7,184 nt of DNA from Nostocaceae cyanobacterium CSSed10_463m (GCA_003556955.1 PWQB01000801.1:1-7184); one strand, 5' to 3'; counted from the stretch's first letter, positions 1 through 6,460 are shown. Notes: a model not told the origin generated them from the sequence alone. Made by a program: numbers and translations.

Positions 1-2
1 AA

Positions 3-362
3 GCAGATATTCAAGCCATGCCTATGGGAATGCACACAGTTATTAGTGAAGGTGGCAGCAATCTTTCTGGAGGACAAAGACAAAGATTGCTAATTGCCAG
101 GGCGCTGGTTTTAAAACCGAAAATTCTCCTGATGGATGAGGCAACTAGCGCTTTGGATAATCAAACTCAAGCTATTGTCACAGAAAGTTTATCTAAAATG
201 AATGCAACTCGCGTCGTCATCGCCCACCGTCTCAGCACTATTCGGGATGCTGACCGTATTTATGTGGTTGAGGCAGGTCGCGTGGTGCAGGTAGGGAATT
301 ATGATCAGTTGGTTAAAGAAGATGGACTATTTGCTCGCTTGGTAGCACGACAGTTGGATTAG
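3..362 (+). CDS. ABC transporter, ATP-binding C-terminal end, NHLP/bacteriocin exporter type (5'-truncated by window)
   Basis: This is the C-terminal part of an ABC ATPase. The frame is open through the window start and reads ADIQAMPMGMHT before the signature, so the ATG at 18 is internal and the gene begins outside the window. Visible motifs are the ABC signature LSGGQRQR, Walker B with catalytic Glu (ILLMDEATSALD, including the D-loop) and the H-loop IAHRLST. The Walker A and any membrane or peptidase domain lie outside. The wording around the signature (DIQAMPMGMHTVISEGGSNLSGGQ) and the C-terminal LFARLVARQ resemble, from memory, the NHLP bacteriocin export permease/ATPase family (TIGR03797-like), which travels with Nif11 and nitrile-hydratase leader peptides. 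It runs tail-to-tail with the minus-strand RiPP operon. Export of that peptide is inferred from context only. ABC ATPase identity is certain; the subfamily is less so. Confidence 0.9.
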   Translation, partial: ADIQAMPMGMHTVISEGGSNLSGGQRQRLLIARALVLKPKILLMDEATSALDNQTQAIVTESLSKMNATRVVIAHRLSTIRDADRIYVVEAGRVVQVGNYDQLVKEDGLFARLVARQLD

Positions 363-371
363 TTCTAGGTG

Positions 372-403
372 TTATGGGTGGAGGTCTCAATCCCCCACCA
401 TAA
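372..403 (+). terminator. Terminator-like hairpin after the ABC transporter gene
   Basis: An imperfect inverted repeat begins 10 bases after the ABC stop codon. The left arm is TTATGGGTGGAGG and the right arm CCCCCACCATAA, with one bulged G, one mismatch and a seven-base loop (TCTCAAT). No continuous T-run follows, only TCTTGACTATTGATTT, so it is a weak candidate for factor-independent termination. It could also act as a 3'-end stabiliser between two convergent transcripts. Confidence 0.4.
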
Positions 404-467
404 ATCTTGACTATTGATTTAACCGGACTTACGCAACAATTGCCACAAATCTTGATTTATCTAACCG
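402..467. repeat. Short imperfect direct repeat (AAATCTTGA ... TAACCG), two copies
   Basis: Unit 1 (402-425) and unit 2 (447-467) both start with AAATCTTGA and end with TAACCG, with 9 and 6 bases respectively between those two blocks. The copies are 45 bases apart, between the convergent ABC and flavoprotein genes. Their function is unknown. They look like local duplication or remnants of a dispersed repeat. Confidence 0.5.
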
Positions 468-536
468 CCAAGTCGCCCGCGCGCAGCGATGCCCGCAAGG
501 GCTGTAGAACGCCAAGAAAACGTGAATTATGCGTAA
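429..536. repeat. Small inverted-repeat-bounded element, MITE-like or dispersed cyanobacterial repeat
   Basis: TTACGCA (429-435) and its reverse complement TGCGTAA (530-536) bound a 108-bp non-coding stretch. Inside is a GC-rich segment unlike the AT-rich surroundings, including the hairpin GCCC-GCAA-GGGC (491-502) with a GNRA-type loop. From memory, GGACTTACGCA-type ends and GCGATGCCCGCAAGGGC-type hairpins recur in Nostocales intergenic DNA. This suggests a non-autonomous repeat inserted between convergent genes. The terminal repeats are only 7 bp and no target duplication was established. Confidence 0.4.
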
Positions 537-543
537 TTTTTAT

Positions 544-2031
544 TTAAAAGCAGTCATATCTACCCGGAGCTAAAATATTTTGGGGATCAATATTTTGCTT
601 GAGATTACTCATAAATTTGGCATAATCATCTTGTGCTGGAGGTAAAGAGTTCATAGATTGAATTCCTAAACGATCAGGAATATATCCGGCTTGCAGCAAA
701 AACTCCAGTAATTCATCATGACAGGCCATCGCTTGTGCATCCGCACCTGGTACTTGCCGATCATACATAATGGCAATAAATAAGCGAACACTTCTACTTG
801 ATAGGCTAGTCATCCCCAAATTGGGTTCAAACTGGTAAAGTTTAATAGTAGATACGATAACTTCTAATACCTCAACGATTTGTCTGCCATCAAAGGGTAA
901 TAGTGGACAAAGCCAAATTACCCCACAGCCATCACGGTCAGGGTTAATATCTGCGGGAATCTTGGTTTTCTTACGCCAATAGGTACTTTTAATATTCTCC
1001 TCATTGGGTGCGCCTAATCCATGTTCTTCTGGATCTGTCTGGGTAAAAACTACTTGTTGTACTTGCTTAGATAAAGCTTCGTCTACTATTTGACGTTGTG
1101 CTAAACCTTCTGCTTGGCTATTAGCAAATAACGAACCGTTAGCAAACCAAGGTTCTGTTCCTTTCACATCTTTGAAAGAAAACGGAGTTTTACCCTGAGT
1201 CATTTTCCAAGGGAATCTTCCTTGTTTAGAAACGACTTTGTAACAATTCCAGATGGAAAAACAGGTATCTCTAATTGTTCCTTGCAGCATTAAAGTTTGC
1301 ACACCATCTAGTAGTGCTGCTAAATCTGCATTATTTTCGACCATACAGCCAAAGGTCTGGTGATACTTGGGAATAGGCAGCAACCACACCGTCATTTGGG
1401 TGACAATTCCCAGGTTAGACTGGGTGAAAATTCCGTCTAAGTAGGGTCCTACGCCCCAGCGTCCAACGCGAGTGGTTTTGGCATTAGCAAAGCGACCAAA
1501 TCCCGTATGAATGCATTCTCCAGTGGGTACAACAACCTCTAAACCACAAACGTAAGCACAGCGATCGCCTAAAGGCCCCCAACCATCTCCCCTTTCTAAG
1601 GTGTTACCAATGACACTAGCTTCAGGCGGACCACCAATTACCGAAATAAATAAATTGGACTTCAGAGACCGGAGATATTCATATACCTGACGAAAAGTTA
1701 CTCCAGGTTCTACTGTGATATAAGCTAATTTTTGGTTGTAGTCCACAATTTGATTCAGTCTGCCCAAGTCAATAATCACGCTATTATCTTGGGGTGGGAC
1801 TCTTGAGCCTAAACCCCAATTCTTGCCGCCACTAATAGGATAAATGGGTATTTTGTATTGATTGGCAATTCTCACGCATTCTTGAACTTGGGAGCGATCG
1901 CCTGGTCGAATAATTGCCAGTACTCGCTGTTTAGTTGCAAATGTGGCAGTGGCCGCCGCATCGGTAATTTCTTGTACGGTTAAGACGTTCTCCCTACCAA
2001 CAATCTTTTCCCAGGCTTGCAGGACTTCCAT
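544..2031 (-). CDS. FAD-dependent oxidoreductase, vanillyl-alcohol oxidase / 4-cresol dehydrogenase-like
   Basis: A 495-residue flavoprotein of the VAO/PCMH fold. The N-terminal FAD-binding half shows PISGGKNWGLG (about 65-75) and IGNTLERGDGWGPLGDR (about 141-157), both close to the FAD-binding segments of 4-cresol dehydrogenase and vanillyl-alcohol oxidase. The C-terminal cap half shows VIWLCPLLPFDGR (371-383), IMYDRQVPG (421-429) and the family-typical ending DPQNILAPGRY (482-492). The length is full for the family and there is no signal peptide, so it is probably cytoplasmic. Family members oxidise para-alkylphenols through a quinone methide, giving alcohols, carbonyls or alkenes. The inferred role here is side-chain oxidation of the modified peptide, with the core Tyr or the halogenated Trp as candidate substrate. 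The start is supported by AGGA five bases upstream of ATG. The gene lies 18 bases after the halogenase and is last in the operon. Whether FAD is covalently bound cannot be told. Confidence 0.88.
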   Translation of the reverse strand: MEVLQAWEKIVGRENVLTVQEITDAAATATFATKQRVLAIIRPGDRSQVQECVRIANQYKIPIYPISGGKNWGLGSRVPPQDNSVIIDLGRLNQIVDYNQKLAYITVEPGVTFRQVYEYLRSLKSNLFISVIGGPPEASVIGNTLERGDGWGPLGDRCAYVCGLEVVVPTGECIHTGFGRFANAKTTRVGRWGVGPYLDGIFTQSNLGIVTQMTVWLLPIPKYHQTFGCMVENNADLAALLDGVQTLMLQGTIRDTCFSIWNCYKVVSKQGRFPWKMTQGKTPFSFKDVKGTEPWFANGSLFANSQAEGLAQRQIVDEALSKQVQQVVFTQTDPEEHGLGAPNEENIKSTYWRKKTKIPADINPDRDGCGVIWLCPLLPFDGRQIVEVLEVIVSTIKLYQFEPNLGMTSLSSRSVRLFIAIMYDRQVPGADAQAMACHDELLEFLLQAGYIPDRLGIQSMNSLPPAQDDYAKFMSNLKQNIDPQNILAPGRYDCF

Positions 2032-2049
2032 ATAGTTCCTAATTTTGAA

Positions 2050-3639
2050 TTATTTTACAAACAGATTTGTTAATATATGGCGCTGATGGATATCTTTGAG
2101 ATAATCGACATGATCTGGTAAACAATTTTTTAACTCTTGAGAGTAATTTTTTAACCCAGTAAAAATTTTTGTGGATAAATCTTGCTGATGTGTGACAATG
2201 GGCAAAGCTTTCTCAGGTAAATAACCCATCCCTGCCAAAATACAGACATAAGAACAATCGCCATATACTGATTGAGAAACTGCGGAAAAGTTACTTTTTT
2301 GCCACATTATTCGCCATTGTTCTAATCGTTTTTGCAATGAATTAGGAATATTTAGTTGATACTTATTAGTTTGCCAAAATAGAGTATCTTCTCTTTGGCT
2401 TAAGCAATAATGGAGGACGATAAAATCACGGATATCTTCATACAACTGCTGCATTGTTTGATTGTAATTTTCCCTCAGCACCGGATCAAATTGTTGGTCA
2501 GGAAAATTTTTTAATAAATGAGATAGTCCTGCCTCAATCAAATAGATGCCTGTGGATTCTAAGGGTTCAATAAATCCACTACTTAAGCCAATACTCACAC
2601 AATTTTTTACCCAACTATTACGAGTTTTACCCACCCTCATTTGCAAATGTCGCGCTGGAGTTGTATATTCCTGCAAGTGTTGTCGCAACTCCATTTCAGC
2701 CTGTTCAGGAGAAATAAAAGCACTACTATAAACGTAACCGTTACCACTTCTCTCTACCAATGGCGTATTCCACGCCCATCCTGTACTTAAGGCTGTTGAT
2801 GTTGTATAAGGATTAATACCTCCATGCTTTTCGTTATATTTATCTCCATCTTCATAGAGTACTGGTAAAGCTACGGCGCGATCGCACAATAAACAATCAT
2901 TATAAGAAATAAATGGTTCTTGCAGTGCTTGATTAATTAGTCTGCCAACAAAACCAGAACAATCAATAAATAAATCTCCGGCAATATCACCATGATTTTC
3001 TGTTACTAAATGTCGAATAAACCCTTTCTCATCCAAAGAAACATCTTTGACATTATCGACAATTTGTGTAATGCCTTCAGATTTTCCCTTTTGCTTCAAA
3101 TAAGTAGCCAGTAATCCGGCATCTAAATGATAGCCATAATCTCCTAATTGAATATGAGATTTGTTCTTGTTTACAAACTTGGGTGCTTTTTTAAATTCAC
3201 ACAATTCCACCTCCGCAAAGCAAGCACTATCAAAATTTTCAGGATTTCCTGATAATTTGCTTTGCAACCAATAATGAAAAATTGGCACTGTTAAATCTTG
3301 CGGACGGAAAATATCAGTTAACGGATGCCAATACACATCTTTACCCGGTAAACCAGACCAATTTACAAATTTAATCGCATTTTTAAAGGTAGCATTACAT
3401 TTAACCATCCATTCAGTTTCAGAAATGCCTAATAATTGCAACGTGCGGGGAAAAGTATGAATTGTGGCTTCACCAACCCCAATTGTGCCAATATCAGAAG
3501 ACTCTATTAACGTAATCTTCACAGGAGTACCTTGACTACCATTCAACATTTTATTTAAATATGTTGCCGATAACCAACCTGCTGAACCGCCGCCGAGAAT
3601 AACTATATTTTGGATTTGCTGAGAATTGGGTGATTTCAT
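2050..3639 (-). CDS. Flavin-dependent tryptophan halogenase (PF04820 type)
   Basis: A 529-residue, full-length member of the tryptophan halogenase family, which uses FADH2, O2 and halide to form HOCl or HOBr and halogenate an indole. Visible motifs are the FAD-binding GGGSAGW (16-22), GVGEAT (54-59), CNATFK (81-86), whose Lys86 matches the catalytic Lys79 of RebH/PrnA, WAWNTP (288-293) at the WxWxIP signature with Thr for Ile, and FIEPLESTG (356-364), whose Glu358 matches the conserved active-site Glu. It therefore looks catalytically intact. No flavin reductase is visible in the window, so reduced flavin must come from elsewhere. It sits in a RiPP operon 27 bases after the oxygenase gene, and the precursor ends in the core's only Trp, so a peptidyl Trp substrate is inferred. 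Chlorine versus bromine and the ring position cannot be read. The start has no good Shine-Dalgarno but fits the family N-terminus (NIVILGGGSAG). Codons include the HIP1 site at 2878. Confidence 0.92.
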   Translation of the reverse strand: MKSPNSQQIQNIVILGGGSAGWLSATYLNKMLNGSQGTPVKITLIESSDIGTIGVGEATIHTFPRTLQLLGISETEWMVKCNATFKNAIKFVNWSGLPGKDVYWHPLTDIFRPQDLTVPIFHYWLQSKLSGNPENFDSACFAEVELCEFKKAPKFVNKNKSHIQLGDYGYHLDAGLLATYLKQKGKSEGITQIVDNVKDVSLDEKGFIRHLVTENHGDIAGDLFIDCSGFVGRLINQALQEPFISYNDCLLCDRAVALPVLYEDGDKYNEKHGGINPYTTSTALSTGWAWNTPLVERSGNGYVYSSAFISPEQAEMELRQHLQEYTTPARHLQMRVGKTRNSWVKNCVSIGLSSGFIEPLESTGIYLIEAGLSHLLKNFPDQQFDPVLRENYNQTMQQLYEDIRDFIVLHYCLSQREDTLFWQTNKYQLNIPNSLQKRLEQWRIMWQKSNFSAVSQSVYGDCSYVCILAGMGYLPEKALPIVTHQQDLSTKIFTGLKNYSQELKNCLPDHVDYLKDIHQRHILTNLFVK

Positions 3640-3666
3640 AGCTAGTATAATTTAGTGATGATTTAA

Positions 3667-4281
3667 TCAGATTCCAATATTAAAAGCTACACAGATTCTT
3701 TCATCTGAAGATTTATTAGGATGAACGTAATGCTTTAGATAAGCAGGAAATAAAATTAGTAAGTCTTGTCTAGGGGGATAGCAATAGCGATCATTGCTAT
3801 AAATACTACCTTGATTAATTAACTGATGTGGGAGAGTTAAGCTTTGCTCTGATACTGGATTCAGAAACACAATTTCTCCTGATTTTTCACTTGCTTGTAA
3901 ATAATAAACTCCACTAAAGAAAGCATTGGGATGATTGTGAACAACATTATATCCGCCTTCAGGATTGACGTTAATCCAGGCTTTTTTAAGCAATAGTTTT
4001 TGTCTATGTTGTCCCTTAATCTGATAGTCTTTACAGACAGTTTCAGTAAAAGCCTGTAAAATTACATCAAATAAATCTTTAAATAGTAAGTGATGATTGA
4101 TATCATCTTGACTTTGAAATGCATCTCTAGTGCTGCGATATTCTTGATAAGTTCCTTTATTGACATAAAGATTTAGACTTTCTTGAATGAGGTCGGCAAG
4201 ATAAGCCTCTGACAAATTTAACTTAAATCCATATATCGGAGTAAAAAAAAGACGATTTTGAAATTTATGTTCAAATACCAT
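3667..4281 (-). CDS. 2OG-Fe(II) oxygenase-like protein, TIGR02466 / PF13759 type
   Basis: Read from the ATG at 4281 this is a 204-residue protein. Longer reading starts at TTG 4347 (226 residues), but that TTG directly follows a stop codon and the extra 22 residues do not look like the family. The family typically begins near an LFxTPIY segment, as here. Motifs in 226-residue numbering are HNHPNAFFSGVYYL (137-150), giving histidines 137 and 139 as metal-ligand candidates; a FLNP turn (161-164); LFPAYLKHYVHP (199-210), giving the distal His206; and ERICVAFN (216-223), with Arg217 placed to bind 2-oxoglutarate. The fold is the double-stranded beta-helix of Fe/2OG dioxygenases. The family has no well-defined substrate. 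In this operon, 89 bases after the maturase and 27 before the halogenase, peptide hydroxylation is the likely role, by inference. The Shine-Dalgarno at 4281 is weak. Confidence 0.8.
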   Translation of the reverse strand: MVFEHKFQNRLFFTPIYGFKLNLSEAYLADLIQESLNLYVNKGTYQEYRSTRDAFQSQDDINHHLLFKDLFDVILQAFTETVCKDYQIKGQHRQKLLLKKAWINVNPEGGYNVVHNHPNAFFSGVYYLQASEKSGEIVFLNPVSEQSLTLPHQLINQGSIYSNDRYCYPPRQDLLILFPAYLKHYVHPNKSSDERICVAFNIGI

Positions 4282-4370
4282 ATTTTTACCGCTAATAAAT
4301 TCTGAAAAAGTTGTCCACACTAATTTAGTATGGACACAATTCTGCAATTAGTTAGATAAATTTGTGAACC

Positions 4371-5894
4371 TTAGCAACTAGATACTACTGGATTGCGCTT
4401 CACAAGAGGTTCAGCACCAGAAACATAATCTTCATAACCCTGAGCTACATTAGCACGGAAACGATTAGCAAAACCATCACAATAGTTACTATGAAAATTA
4501 CCACTGTGATTCATTGCTAAAACTGCACATCCCCCTCCACAGTAAAAAGCATAAGGACATTTACGACAGGTGGGGTTACTAATTACTGTCCGATTCCGCC
4601 AAGTTTGATTCAATTCCTCATTTAAAACTACTTCATTGTTTTCAGTTATTTGACCAATACGAATTTTCTGATCGCCAGTTTTCTCCCAACAAGCATAAAT
4701 ATCAGCAAAGGGATCGAACACATACATTTTCTTATGTGCTTGACAAAAACTAGCTTTAAAGGGAGGTAAAGGTTTTTTCTTTTGGGATGGATCTTTATAT
4801 TGTTTAAACATATTTTTGATGTTGTCAGGTAAGGCATCATCAGGAGGTAAAATCACTTCCATATTCGGATATTGCTGGCGCATTTCTTTTAAAGCCTTTT
4901 GCAAATGCCAGGAATTAAAAGTTGTTTTTACATCTGTATTTTCATTAGACGCATGAATTGGGGCTGTATAGGTAGCAAATCTTTCGTAGTGATGCCAACC
5001 ACGAGCGATAATTTCATCCGCTAACTGAGGCAGTTGTTGAATATTATTGCGGTCAATATTCATCCGCACACTCACTTGCACACCCAAGTCTAACGCCATT
5101 GTAATGTTATCAGCAATTTTGGCAAAAGAACCACTACCATCTGCATAGATGCGGCGTTTATCATGTTCTAGTGCCGGACCATCTAAGGTAATTTGCACAG
5201 ATGAAATTTTATCAGGGCCAAGTAAATCTTGATAAGCCTTTAAATCAGTGCCATTACTAATTGCATCGAATCGCGCCTCACCAAGAGATAATGCCTTATT
5301 AATGATGTATTCAATAATTGAGTGATTTTCTGCTAGTAATGGTTCTCCACCAAAAAAGGTAATACGACGGGGAATATCTAAATCTGCTGGTACACCATGA
5401 CCTGCCTCAATTTTGGGCATTGCTGCAAAAATTCTATCGGCTATTTCAGGCTGCATGATTTGCAACAGATGTTTAAAAGCCGGGTTGGTTCGCATATGGT
5501 CTTGAAAACAATAAGCGCACCGTAGGTTACAGCTATAGGTAGGCATGATGATATAAGATGGCATCAAAAGACTTTCAATCTGATGTACTTTTGTTGCCAT
5601 CTTGACGAAATAAGCCTCTTCCTCTTCCACTGTCATTTCAGTTAAGTAACCCCGCCGTTTGAGGGACTCAATTGTTGCTGGAGAAGGTGCAATCACATTT
5701 GCCTCCACAGGAGGCTCGGAAACCCATTCTCCGTAGAGAGGTTTAGGACGGTGCTTGGCTTGAGCAGAACGTAAATATGAAGCTATGGGTCGTTTCACTT
5801 TATCAAAAGCACCAGTGTAACCATGTACCAGAAGTACATCCTCTGGGTTGTTCGGCAAATCTACATAAATTGTATAACTACTTGTCCGCAACAT
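4371..5894 (-). CDS. Radical SAM/SPASM peptide maturase, Nif11-class
   Basis: A 507-residue radical SAM enzyme. The N-terminal ~105 residues form a region typical of peptide maturases (DLPNNPEDVLLVHGYTGAFDKV, 12-33), possibly including leader-recognition structure. The 4Fe-4S/SAM motif is CNLRCAYC (Cys122, 126, 129) and FFGGEP (180-185) is the SAM-amino-contacting GGEP. The C-terminal SPASM domain has the full auxiliary-cluster cysteine pattern: Cys384, Cys402, then C443xxC446x5C452x3C456x15C472. Such enzymes install C-C, C-S or C-O crosslinks or related changes in RiPP cores. From memory it resembles the Nif11-class maturase models (TIGR04103-like), some of which make three-residue cyclophanes. 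The start ATG is well supported by GAGGA nine bases upstream (5908-5904). It is the first large enzyme gene after the precursor. The C-terminus ends in an extra Cys (VVSSC), of unknown meaning. The exact reaction is unknown. Confidence 0.93.
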   Translation of the reverse strand: MLRTSSYTIYVDLPNNPEDVLLVHGYTGAFDKVKRPIASYLRSAQAKHRPKPLYGEWVSEPPVEANVIAPSPATIESLKRRGYLTEMTVEEEEAYFVKMATKVHQIESLLMPSYIIMPTYSCNLRCAYCFQDHMRTNPAFKHLLQIMQPEIADRIFAAMPKIEAGHGVPADLDIPRRITFFGGEPLLAENHSIIEYIINKALSLGEARFDAISNGTDLKAYQDLLGPDKISSVQITLDGPALEHDKRRIYADGSGSFAKIADNITMALDLGVQVSVRMNIDRNNIQQLPQLADEIIARGWHHYERFATYTAPIHASNENTDVKTTFNSWHLQKALKEMRQQYPNMEVILPPDDALPDNIKNMFKQYKDPSQKKKPLPPFKASFCQAHKKMYVFDPFADIYACWEKTGDQKIRIGQITENNEVVLNEELNQTWRNRTVISNPTCRKCPYAFYCGGGCAVLAMNHSGNFHSNYCDGFANRFRANVAQGYEDYVSGAEPLVKRNPVVSSC

Positions 5895-6042
5895 ATTTGC
5901 TCTTCCTCATTAAATAAACTATAAATCTGGGAGTAATTTCTGAATTAACCCTCAAATATTTTGGCAATTTTGGGATGTTTTTCCTTGAATAAGGCGCGTG
6001 TCGTAATAAGTTGAGAGCATACCCAAGAATGTTTTTTACCAC
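5878..6042 (-). CDS. Possible small accessory protein between precursor and maturase
   Basis: An open frame fills the otherwise 235-base gap between precursor stop and maturase start. It can be read from an ATG abutting the precursor stop (6129; 83 residues, no Shine-Dalgarno) or, more plausibly, from GTG 6042 (54 residues), preceded by GAGGAG (6059-6054) eleven bases upstream. The shorter form begins VVKNILGYALNLLRHAP and is basic, with Arg and Lys throughout and a likely amphipathic first helix, then PKLPKYLRV and a RFIVYLMRKSKY tail. No known domain is recognised. Its end overlaps the maturase start by 17 bases and covers the maturase ribosome site, which suggests translational coupling if it is real. 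It might be a small partner or leader-binding protein. Equally, it may be an untranslated spacer, as there is no independent proof of coding. Confidence 0.42.
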   Translation of the reverse strand: MVKNILGYALNLLRHAPYSRKNIPKLPKYLRVNSEITPRFIVYLMRKSKYVADK

Positions 6043-6093
6043 TTTGAGATGCTCTCCTCGTTTTGAAATGATGTTAAAATTGGTAGATGTAAT

Positions 6094-6121
6094 GGGTGAT
6101 TTTGAGCAAAACACATCACCC
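6094..6121 (-). promoter_or_regulatory. Hairpin just downstream of the precursor gene
   Basis: The inverted repeat GGGTGAT / ATCACCC (perfect 7-bp stem, 14-base loop) begins 8 bases after the precursor stop codon on the minus strand. It lacks a T-run, so it is more likely an mRNA-stabilising or partial attenuation structure than a full terminator. In RiPP operons such hairpins often allow more precursor than enzyme transcript. That role here is inferred from position. Confidence 0.45.
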
Positions 6122-6129
6122 GTCACCAT

Positions 6130-6444
6130 TTACCATTGATTGCAATTTCCACCAGAGAAGTATCCACCAGCAACGGCTTCGAGGGCATCTTCTGAAAGTT
6201 CGCCATCTGTTCCTACTGTTTCAGAGAGACTTTCTAGTTGTCCATCTGCATTGACGCTGAATCCACGGGCTTCTAGCTCGCGTTTCAATTCTTCAGATGT
6301 GAAATCAAGTCCTTCTTGTTTACCTAATTCTACAGTCACATTGAATGCTGACTCAGAGTTGGAAATTCCGCTTTCCACCTGGTTTCTCAGCGCTTCATCT
6401 TGTTGGATAGCTTCGAGCATTTTTCTAGCATTTTCAGCAGACAT
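6130..6444 (-). CDS. Nif11-leader RiPP precursor peptide
   Basis: A 104-residue precursor when started at ATG 6444. The N-terminus MSAENARKMLEAIQQDEALR is the classical opening of Nif11-type leaders. It is followed by the acidic, helical FTSEELKRELEARGF block and ELSEDALEAVAGG, the double-glycine leader end (Gly93-Gly94). The core after GG is ten residues, YFSGGNCNQW. It contains one Tyr, one Phe, one Cys, two Asn and a C-terminal Trp. The frame extends upstream to a TTG at 6516 (128 residues), but ATG 6444 is preferred because AGGAG (6460-6456) lies eleven bases upstream and the Nif11 homology starts there. It is the first gene of the minus-strand operon and is the expected substrate of the radical SAM maturase, halogenase and oxidases that follow. 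A second GG within the core (98-99) offers an alternative cut site. A frame on the opposite strand is its antisense shadow. Confidence 0.9.
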   Translation of the reverse strand: MSAENARKMLEAIQQDEALRNQVESGISNSESAFNVTVELGKQEGLDFTSEELKRELEARGFSVNADGQLESLSETVGTDGELSEDALEAVAGGYFSGGNCNQW

Positions 6445-6455
6445 ATCTTTCAAAT

Positions 6456-6460
6456 CTCCT
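6456..6460 (-). promoter_or_regulatory. Ribosome binding site of the precursor (AGGAG)
   Basis: AGGAG on the minus strand lies eleven bases before ATG 6444, within the upstream in-frame extension. It favours the 104-residue precursor over the TTG-started 128-residue reading, whose own upstream sequence (CAAATAGCTA) has no Shine-Dalgarno match. Confidence 0.6.

Noticed and set aside
363..543. Second precursor peptide or small RNA in the convergent spacer
   Set aside because: No open frame with a GG leader end and no RNA-like fold beyond the short repeats already listed.
2546..2731. Plus-strand 61-codon frame
   Set aside because: Antisense shadow inside the halogenase gene, which has full-length conserved motifs in its own frame.
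4282..4347. 22-residue N-terminal extension of the oxygenase-like protein from TTG 4347
   Set aside because: The TTG follows a stop codon directly with no ribosome site, and the family usually starts close to the LFxTPIY block, favouring ATG 4281.
4646..4840. Minus-strand 64-codon frame
   Set aside because: Out-of-frame shadow inside the radical SAM maturase, over the start of the SPASM domain. No Shine-Dalgarno or recognisable motif.
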